Assembly: GCA_023374025.1 (NCBI GenBank)
Contig: SIJG01000121.1
Span: 247,454 to 311,453 of the forward strand
Origin: Heterodera schachtii
Lineage: Eukaryota; Nematoda; Chromadorea; Rhabditida; Heteroderidae
DNA length: 64,000 bases
Reading direction: 5' to 3'
Within the stretch, counting starts at the first letter, position 1. Every line of letters begins with the position of its first letter. This document shows positions 56,394-64,000 of this stretch, piece after piece. Under the pieces are notes generated by a model, which saw nothing but the letters and a program-made list of their open reading frames with translations, was not told where the DNA came from and made no database searches. The translations under genes were made by a program, and so were the position numbers.

Positions 56394-57794
56394 ACGCTTT
56401 GGAGAGAAATAACAATTCGCAAGGACAAAGGACCAGAACCGAAAGTGTCTGTACGGCTCGATGGCAAATTTGTGGATTTTCCTCTGCCGGAGCGTCCGCT
56501 GCCCAACAAAATCCGCTTTATGAATCTTAATATTCGGTAATTTAAAGAATTACTAATTGTGGTAAAACCATTCCCTTTTCAGCTACATTGACCATTCTGT
56601 CATTGCATTTCTCCGTTCCAACAAGCACATTTGGGACAGAAGTGGCACCAAATTGAAGTTGGATGTGTCGGCATACAAATGCGTAGATGTCAAACCGATT
56701 TGGGATGTTTTGGCCCGAGAAATTTGGCCAATTTTTGCGACCAGCATTCACCATTTGAGCCTTCATTTGTGTTTTCCTAATAGCGCTTATTTGGACAATT
56801 TGCGTCGTCGCATTTCGCCGACAATTCTTACCGATTCAACTCAATTGAATTCAATCGAATCCTATTATCTGTTGCCCGACGTAATTGCTGATGATGGACC
56901 AAATGCAACTGCTGGCCAAGCGCTGTCCAAATGGTTGTACACGCCGAGCAAAAATGGTCAACCGAAGCGATTGTTTTGCTGGAGTCGTAATGAATCACGA
57001 ATAAAGGAATGGGTCAACAATTACAAAAAGGTGGCCCCGCCGTATACCATATATTTTCGGACTAGGAAAAAATGTCGCCAGCCGAAACGTAGCCGGGCTA
57101 ATTTTTGGACCATAACTTTTTTCCTTATCAACCATATTAAATCTTCTTGGTATTGTTCCAAAGCTTATGAAAAACTCTATTGAAAATTAGGTTTTTGAGT
57201 TCCTTCTGGCCATAACTTTTTTGAAATTTAACGAAATTTTTGAATTTTTGCCTATTAATAATAAACACATAAAGGTATCTGACAACGCAAAGAATGCTTA
57301 ATTTGATTGGCAATGAACAAAGTTATGGTCCAAAAAGTCGGCCGGCGACGTTTCGGCCGGCGACGTTTTGGGGTGCACCCATATATTTTTATCAATTTTG
57401 TTTAGGCATTTCTCCGTGCCACCACTTCGCCAAACTTAAATATTCAAATTATTTTTTATATGACAAAAAAGCTAACTGAACCATTTGAAGTGGTGAACGA
57501 AGGGACAAATGAGAAGCTGATAATGTGGGAAGAACCAGGGTGTATTTGGCTGTTGAAACGGTGTCCAACAATTGTTGGGGAGACGGCGACGGTTCAGAGG
57601 AAGAAAGACGAAAATTGGGACGACAATTTGAACAATGTCAAATTTAATTTGTGGGGCGGCAGCACTAATTGCATCGGGGTAGAGCAGCAACTGAATTTGA
57701 TTTTATCGGAAAATAATTCATCCAATTCAAAATTGTACTAAATTTTAGGCCATTGTCGCCATCAGCGGATGAAAGCAATCAAAATTATATTTAA
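56157..57794 (+). CDS. F-box-like family protein J
   Basis: Exons 56157-56167, 56258-56536, 56583-57030, 57406 to about 57678, 57749-57794. Reads WICSDVWMDIFPFFRRPQLG, TLAMLSDRCDVLVDTHFDGK, PLPNKIRFMNLNIRYIDHSV, FLRSNKHIWDRSGTKLKLDV, IWDVLAREIWPIFATSIHHL, ISPTILTDSTQLNSIESYYL, TAGQALSKWLYTPSKNGQPK, FEVVNEGTNEKLIM, WLLKRCPTIVGETATVQRKK. Exon 4 replaces the family SYIIRI segment by an unrelated stretch (NLNIQIIFYMTKKLT), and its donor has an extra G (ATCGGGGTAGAG), which shifts the PLSP tail frame. Exon 1 has the TT donor. Intron 3 carries the same repeat as G. Possibly functional with a changed C-terminus, or early in decay. Confidence 0.68.
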
Positions 57795-57972
57795 GAAATA
57801 GTCAACGATCTCACCAATTGGATTTGATTTGATGCTCTCGTTTTATCTCAGAAATGCTCCTTTCTCTTTCATTTGTTGATTCTTTTATTTGAATTAATGT
57901 TGTTACGCATTTCCGCCTGAAATTGACATAAAATATGTGTTTTTTTTTGCGGAGCGCTTTCTCTAAAAAAAC

Positions 57973-58062
57973 GGCTCTAATGCAGTTTATGAGTCCAATC
58001 GACTTTTATATGTCCAATTGGACTCATAAACTCTGATTGGACTCATAAAGTGCATTAGAGCC
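57973..58062. repeat. 90-bp perfect-arm hairpin downstream of J
   Basis: GGCTCTAATGCAGTTTATGA with GTCCAAT is mirrored by ATTGGACTCATAAAGTGCAT and TAGAGCC. Related GTCCAAT/TTTATGAGTCC units occur at 48017-48110, 48935, 52796-52965 and 44830. Confidence 0.7.
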
Positions 58063-58261
58063 AAAAAAACTTTTTGCGAACATGGCTTCAGCGACGGATT
58101 TTGTTAAGAAAATTCTGCTCTTTGAAGTCAAATATGTATGTACACTGAAAATTTTTAGCAAATTTTCTAAGGACGGCGGTCGCTTATTAACGGCTTCAAC
58201 TTGACTACTCATTACTGCTAAATTTAGTGGGAAAAAATTATGTAATTGGTCAGCCAGCAGA

Positions 58262-58738
58262 AGTGGAGAATTTCGAACCCCGAACCCGAATTCGAACAAG
58301 TACTGCCAATGGCCCACACTTTTTTGAAAGAAAAATTTTGTTCAATAAAGTCATGAAAACTTGTTTTGGGGGGTTTTCTGGGTCACTGTTCACTAATCTG
58401 ACATTCACCTTGAGCAATTTCTACCCCGCAACCGAACTCGAACAAAAATTTGAAAGTTCAAATTTTTTAATTTCGCTTTTTATGTTCGTACGTGTACAGA
58501 ATGATCATGTTTTGGTGTTGCAATGGGGTATGACTACATTTAGATTGTTTTGGGTCATTTTAGGAACAAAAGCGAGTATTTTTAAAATTTTGTATTTCGA
58601 CTTTTTGTTCGAATTCGGGATTCAAAATCGGTCGAAATGGATGTCAGATTCGTGGTCAGCGACCCCGAAAACCCCCTAGAAAATTTATAAATTGATTTAA
58701 AAATTATTTTTTTTATGGGCTGTAAACGACATAAGTAC
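58262..58738. mobile_element. GGTACTT-family element, 5'-truncated
   Basis: From AATTTCGAACCCCGAACCCG to the right terminus CGACATAAGTAC, about 80-90 percent like 34790-35141 by eye, with an extra stretch of about 115 bp at 58515-58630. Its last bases are split by the element at 58739. Confidence 0.8.
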
Positions 58739-59827
58739 CAGGGGTGGGACAACTCTCGCCTCTCGCCAACTCTCGCCATTTTTGGTACTCTCGCCTCTCG
58801 TCTCTCGTCTCTCGCCTCTCGTTTTTTGGGACGAGAGGCGAGAGTTGAAAATACACCCCTAAAGATTGAACTTTTGAGCAGTCAGAAAAATTTTCAAATT
58901 TACGCGAAAAAAACATAAATCTCTTTCTCTCCTTCCTTAATGTCTTAAATTAGAGAACAATTTTCTTTAATAGAACATGTTCAAATTTGGTCTGCTGGTG
59001 GTTAAAACCTTCTGTCTTTCATTATTTTTCACTTGGGTTCAATTCCCCAACGGAACAGAATTTTTTTTATATTTTCTTTACATTATTTCAATTGAAATAA
59101 TATTTCAACTTAAAAATTATTGTTTTTTCTTTTTTTAAACAACCTACAAACCAGGGATGGCACGGAATTCCGAGAAATAGTCAATTTTTGTACAATTTCT
59201 GTTAATAAATTGCATAGAAATTTTCAATTTTTTTCTTGAAACTTGTTCAAAATCGCTAAATTTGGCCATTTTTTGGACAAAATTTGTTACCAATTTGCAT
59301 AAAAATTTAAAAAATTTTCCCTGCGGCGCCTATCGGCACCGCCGGACCCTTCTCCACAGTTTCCCAAAAGTTTTTTGGATAAAACGTGCCGTAAAAAAAG
59401 GTAGTTTGAATGGCAAAAATGGACAAATAATAAAGTTTGTTTGTAAAATAAATATATTTCATGAAAATATTTATTTTATTTTCATAAAAAAATTTTAAAG
59501 TTTTTTTTTTGAATTTTAGGACCTGGACTCGGTTTATAAGCTAGGGCCCTGACCCGGCTTTTCTGGACCCGGCAATACCCTGACCCGGTATTTGCCCAAA
59601 TAAGCAGGCCCGTAACGCTAATTTAATATACGATTTTAAAGTTTTTTAAATTAAAAAATAAGGCTACAGAAAAAAATTTGAAAAACTCTCGCCTCTCGTC
59701 CTCTCGCCAACTCTCGTGTTTTTGGGGACTCTCGCCTCTCGCCAAACTCTCGCTCTCGTCTTTTTGGGGACTCTCGCCTCTCGCCAAACTCTCGCTCTCG
59801 TCTTTTCTGAGACAAGTCACACCCCTG
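58739..59827. mobile_element. hAT-type element with CTCTCGCC repeats, nested
   Basis: Ends CAGGGGTGGGACAACTCTCG and AGACAAGTCACACCCCTG, target duplication ATAAGTAC (58731-58738, 59828-59835), matching nTnnnnAn. Both subterminal regions consist of CTCTCGCCTCTCGCCAA repeats in direct orientation (58750-58850 and 59688-59815, the latter with 42-bp units). The middle has a decayed CAGGGATGGCACGGAATTCC terminus at 59153 and a tRNA-like arm GGGTTCAATTCCCCAA near 59036. No transposase. Confidence 0.85.
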
Positions 59828-59980
59828 ATAAGTACCCAATATTATATTTGTGTATTCGAACGAAAGAAACAACAAATGAAAGTGAGCATTTCGGAGAGAA
59901 ATAAATGAGCATCAAATCAAATTTCAATTGGTGAGATCGACCATTTCCAAATATATCATACGACATTTTCAAATAATCAC

Positions 59981-62170
59981 TCATTCCGCTGATCCACTGG
60001 GCCCGGGAGTCGTCGAGAACACTTTTTCGTTACTTGGATCCGCTTTTTCTTCCGCTGACAATGGCCCAAAATTAAGTGCACATTGAATTGGATGAATTAT
60101 CTTTTAACTCACCCAATGCAGTTTTTGTCAATATTAAGCATAAAAATGACATTGTTCAAATTGGCCCCCGAATTTTCGTCTTTCTGCTGCTGAATCGCCG
60201 CCGGTACTTCCGGGTTATGTCGCCCCCCCCCCCCCCCCCCTCAAAAAAATTCCAAAATTCGTAATTTGGGGTTTCCAACGTCGCTGATCACGAATATGAT
60301 ATTTATTTTAACATCTGATGACTTTTAATCATAGATTTGACAAAATATCTATGATTTTAGAAAAATATTAAAATTCAATTAAATCATGAAAAGAGTCAGA
60401 CAGGTGGCATAAAGGCAGCGATATTGCGCAAAATCTCGTCAAATTCATCAACATTTCGTTGCTTAACGTCCTGCCGCCACAAAAATTCGCAGAAATAGCT
60501 ATCCAACATTTGACGGTGATGCTGGCGAGACCACGGCTCCACCAATATATGAATTTCACAATAGCATCAAATTCATTCGCGCAGTGCGGAAGAAGAGATT
60601 CGAAATTATACGGCATTTTTGGCCAATTTTTTTGTGGTTGTTTAGAGGATTTGGGACAAAAGAGTGCAAGGAATGATTGGACCCCCCCCCCCCCCCCCCC
60701 TCCCCAGTTTTGGCCAATTGGGGACAGAAAAGCGCATAAATTAATTTTACAATTTTCACACATAAATTATTTTTTGTGGCGGCAGGACGCTAAGCGACGA
60801 AATGTTGATGAATTTGACGAGATTTTGCCCAATATCGCTGCCTTTATGCCACATGTCTGACTCTTTTCATGATTTAATTGAGTTCAATATTTTTCTAAAA
60901 TCATAGATCTTTTGTCAAATCTATGATTAAAAGTCATCAGATGTTAAAATAAATATCATATTCGTGATCAGCGACGTTGGAAACCCCAAATTACGAATTT
61001 TGGAATTTTTTTGAGGGGGGGCGACATAACCCGGAAGTACCTCGCCGCCGTCTCCCCATTCATTGGACATCGCTTCAACAGCCAATTCCCAGGGTAACGC
61101 GAAATTTCCTCCATTGTCAGTTTCTCATTGGTCCGTTCGTTCTCCACTTCAAATGGCTCAATTGGCATTGAACTGTCCAGTCCAAAATTCATTTGGTAAC
61201 TGACTGAAGTGGTGGCACGGAGAAACGCATAAACAATGGAAAAGCAAATTAAAGGCAATCAATTAGTCAGTCGTTTAACGAATGTTTAGGTCACACCTTT
61301 TTGAAACTGTTGATCCATTCATTAGCATTTGTTAGATTAAAATAATCAATGCAACACAATCGCTTCGGACGGCCATCTGTTCTCGGAATGTGTAACCATT
61401 TGGACAACACTTGGCCAGCAGTTGGAGTTGCATTTGTTGGCCCATCAAAATCATCACCAAGCGCGTCGAGGAACAGACTACGAGTAGACTGGATTGAGTT
61501 AATGTTCAGATCCAAGAGAATTGTCGGCGATGTGAGATGAAGCAAATTGTCCAAATGGTCAGCAAAGTCGAAGCCCAAATGATGGACATTTGTTGTCGTA
61601 AAAATGGGCCAAATTTGACGGACAAAAACATCCCAAATTGGCTGGACATTGCTTTCGATTTTGTATGATCGTATAAGTATAGTCAAATTGGTGCCTTTGT
61701 CCCAAATTTGCTGATTGGAACGGAGAAATCCGATGACGGAATGATCAATGTACCTAAAAAGAGGGCAACATAAAATGTGTTAAACAAATAAATAAAATTT
61801 TGTCGTATTACTCAATCCGAAGGAAATGAAAGCGAATTTTGTTCGGCAACGGATCGTCGGGCAATGGAAAGTCCACAGATTTGTTGTCTTTGCGCACAAA
61901 TAATTTTGCTTTTGGTTCTGCTGTGTCCTTGCGAATTGTTATCCGTTCATAATTGTCAATTCTGCTTTTCCATCAAAATGCGCGTCCACTAAAGCATCGA
62001 AACGTGGAGAAAGCAATGCCATTTTAAGACCGAGTTGGGCATGGTCAAAAGATGGGAAAATATCCATCAAAACATCGTTGCAAATCCAGCTGAAATGCGT
62101 GAAAACATTAATTAAATGATAAATGTTAAATACAAAAATTTCTCACATTTTCTTTAATTGTCTCTTCATT
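59981..62170 (-). pseudogene. F-box-like family pseudogene K, MITE in exon 4
   Basis: Exon 2 62089-61812, exon 3 61753-61297, exon 4 about 61220-60113 interrupted by the element 60203-61041, exon 5 60065-59981. Exon 3 is open (VQPIWDVFVRQIWPIFTTTN, DHLDNLLHLTSPTILLDLNI, TAGQVLSKWLHIPRTDGRPK). Breaks: a one-base loss after KAELTI in exon 2; the exon 4 acceptor is AT for AG (TTTATGCG); the exon 5 acceptor is GG for AG (TTTTGGGCC); and the MITE. Legible motifs in exon 4: IEPFEVENERTNEKLTMEEI, NWLLKRCPMNGETAA. Tail: PLSAEEKADPSNEKVF, STTPGPSGSAE. The first exon near 62160 lacks a GT donor. Confidence 0.85.
60203..61041. mobile_element. GGTACTT-type foldback element inside exon 4 of K
   Basis: Ends GGTACTTCCGGGTTATGTCG and CGACATAACCCGGAAGTACC, target duplication TCGCCGCC (60195-60202, 61042-61049). 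Arms of about 290 bp are near-perfect inverted repeats (CCAAATTACGAATTTTGG, GATTTGACAAAAGAT, GCTTAACGTCCTGCCGCCAC and mirror). The unique core 60490-60770 is less AT-rich and includes long C runs; its plus strand is open (HLTVMLARPRLHQYMNFTIA, ASNSFAQCGRRDSKLYGIFG) and may be a captured gene fragment. Confidence 0.9.
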
Positions 62171-62812
62171 TTATGGGAATTAGCTGCACACTTATGTCGT
62201 AAGTTGTAATTGCAAAAATGACAATATCTGTCAATTTTCACTGCCTTTTTATGGGGTTTCTCAGAAATCACAAGTTTTTTTTTTGAAAAAAAATTTTTTG
62301 CAGAAAGTGAACAATGAATTAGAAACCGTAATTCCGTCAACTAAATTTTTTTAGAATTGCTTATTGTTTAGAAAAGGATATTGTAAGACAATTGTCCTAA
62401 ATTTTTATAATGATTAGGGCCGATTTTCAAAATATTTTTTCTGCGGCTTTAACTCGACGAGAAATGCACGAAAACACATTTTTTGTTCGAAAATTTTGCG
62501 TTTTATCGCCCTTAAAAATCCTTATTTTGGGTATTCGCCTTAAAAATCCATATTTTAGATGTTCGACTTTTTTTGCCGGATATATCTTGAACCTTCAAAT
62601 CCGGAAAAATTTTCCACAAAAAAAACAAACAAACGAATAAATAATATATTTCTATATTCGAACGAAAGAATCAACAAATGAAAGTGAGAGAGAGCATTTC
62701 GGAGAGAAATAAATGAGCATCAAATCCATTTACAATTATAGTGAGATCGATCATTTTAACAAATATAATTAATTCACTTTCGCGCAATTAGACGACATTT
62801 TCAAATAATCAC
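62171..62812. other. AT-rich spacer with MITE end
   Basis: A left terminus TAGGGCCGATTTTC preceded by TAATGAT occurs at about 62414; no matching right end is seen, so it is a truncated MITE. No gene. Confidence 0.4.
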
Positions 62813-62985
62813 TCATTCCGCTGATCCACTGGGCCCGGGAGTCGCCGAGAACACTTTTTCGTTGCTTGGACCCGCTTTTTCTTCCGCTGGAGGCGTCCGA
62901 ATTTTCGTCGTTTTCCCATTTAACCGCCGCCTTATCCCCAGCAATTATTGGGCATCGCTTCATCACATAATTACCAGGATGGTGT
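62813..62985 (-). pseudogene. F-box-like fragment L (fused exons 4 and 5)
   Basis: The minus strand reads PGNYVMKRCPIIAGDKAAVK and WENDENSD, then passes straight into the tail (PPAEEKAGPSNEKVFSATPG, PSGSAE in the next frame) with the exon 4 end and the intron deleted. The tail is nearly identical to that of K, so L and K share recent ancestry. Exons 1-3 are missing. Confidence 0.75.
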
Positions 62986-63250
62986 GACACTGTCCCAAAG
63001 ACAGTTGTTGGAACGGAGCAAAAATGATGATGGAACAATGGTCGATAAAGCTGAAATTAGTATGGGTTCCGACATGTTCGACAATTTAAAAATTTGCAGA
63101 GAACGCAACTTGAATAAATCCAGGACTCGGACCGGCAATTACACCCGGAATGGAGTTTGCCTGGATTTACAGATTGACATGGTCTGTGTTCTGGAAAACC
63201 CTAAAATACCCAAGACAGGAAGACTGTTTCAAACAAATTTAAAAAAAAGC
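62986..63250. repeat. dispersed repeat, inverse copy at 45165-45430
   Basis: CTGTCCCAAAGACAG, GATGGAACAATGGTCGATAAAGCTG and CCAGGACTCGGACCGGCAAT match 45165-45430 in reverse complement; the end (TTGACATGGTCTGTGTTCTG) also resembles 6725-6755. Confidence 0.6.
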
Positions 63251-64000
63251 ATTTTCCAGCTGTTATTTTAAAGGTTCCGTTCCGAAATCAAACAAATGAA
63301 TTTCACATGAATAAAATGCGAATGAAACTGATCAATGAACTAAAAAACAGCATTTCCTGAGACTAATCAGAGATCAGATATTCTCCAGTTTTCCAAAAAA
63401 AAGAATTATTTTAATTTTGCTTTGATGGAAAAATTACGGTACCATGCTACTTTAGTACTAATTTGCCCTATTCCACCCGGGACTCTCGGTCAGCGGTGAG
63501 CTCAAAATAAGGCAGGACGGGGGTTGGGGAACGGTCAAAATTTAAAACAGTTGCTCATAACGGGAAATGTTGTAACAAGATTCAAAAAAGGTTGGTTGAA
63601 AGCATTTTTGCGTTTTTTTTGGGACCAGTAGACTCCGTTTTCCCAGATGAAAAATTTGAAAAGCACTCATTTCGCTGCCAAAAAGCCTCATATAACACAA
63701 TGGCTTTAATGTGAATAAGAAATTATGATGAAGAAACAATAAATTAAAATATGCATTTTAATTATTAAACAAAATTAATTTTGAAACTTTTCACGCTTTT
63801 TGATTAAAGATTTTTAACTTTTCACAAAAATTGGGTAATTAAATTTCAGAGCTGAGAGCAGAAATAATCAATTAAAGAATTGTGAAATTGAAAGCAAAAG
63901 TTCTTGGACAAGTTTATTCTATGCAATTGGACGTATATAAAAAATGTTAAAAATCTCTAATTCCTTAGGAGTGCCAAAAAATGGCACTTTAAAATGCCGG
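63251..64000. other. no supported gene
   Basis: AT-rich. Short open frames only; nothing recognisable to the window end. Confidence 0.35.

Noticed and set aside
59623..59904. Open frames with repeating SLSSFWGLSPLAK or RREREFGERRESP
   Set aside because: Direct translation of CTCTCGCC tandem repeats inside a hAT-type element.
1..64000. CRISPR arrays, operons, bacterial ribosome sites or rho-independent terminators
   Set aside because: Repeats here are transposon-derived, and gene structure with introns is eukaryotic; no spacer-repeat pattern exists.

Overview
The window reads as nuclear DNA of a plant-parasitic nematode, most likely a cyst nematode (Heterodera/Globodera group). The grounds are AT-rich non-coding DNA, genes split by short introns with TTTTCAG or TTTTAG acceptors, a nematode-type serpentine chemoreceptor, and above all a dispersed family of F-box-like genes of the kind I know as expanded in heteroderid genomes. 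No bacterial features (operons, Shine-Dalgarno sites, CRISPR) are present. The assignment is from memory of protein families, not from a search.

Layout. 0-6.3 kb: scattered small exons on the minus strand, including two exons of a Disabled (DAB-1)-like PTB domain at 560-1207 that carries frameshifts. 6.3-9 kb: F-box-like pseudogene A (minus). 9-13.3 kb: repeats, including C-rich tandem blocks and a 1.1-kb palindromic Tc1/mariner-type element. 13.4-15 kb: a GC-rich coding-like block in two local copies, with a third at 32.4-33.2 kb. 16.4-18.4 kb: a complete five-exon serpentine GPCR (minus). 18.9-21 kb: a hAT-type MITE and a second palindromic Tc1-type element. 21.7-23 kb: a multi-exon coiled-coil gene (plus). 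23-27 kb: MITEs and short coding-like stretches, one with a dibasic cleavage/amidation site. 27.5-29 kb: F-box-like pseudogene B, a segmental copy of A. 33.4-36.1 kb: short gene C (plus) and pseudogene D (minus). 36.2-41.7 kb: a young Ty3/gypsy retrotransposon with an intact 1,399-codon gag-pol frame, 5-bp target duplication and a tandemly duplicated 3' end. 42.5-63 kb: F-box-like cluster E, F, H (fragment), G, I (broken), J on plus and K, L (broken) on minus, full of inserted MITEs.

How it fits together. The common F-box-like gene has five exons: a tiny first exon, an F-box-like exon, a long central exon, an exon with the VNER(T)-KLTL and LLKRCPI motifs, and a short tail starting PLSP. Four copies (E, F, G, J) read through nearly or fully; A, B, D, H, I, K and L are damaged by frameshifts, lost splice sites, deletions or MITE insertions. 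Because transposon insertions carry exact 8-bp target duplications, the order of events can be read at several loci. The window is best seen as a fast-evolving gene-family nursery shaped by segmental duplication and non-autonomous DNA transposons, plus one recent retrotransposon. I found no clear evidence of a wholly new biological system; the nearest leads are the decay of the F-box family, the palindromic elements that carry gene-like cores, and several unidentified coding blocks.
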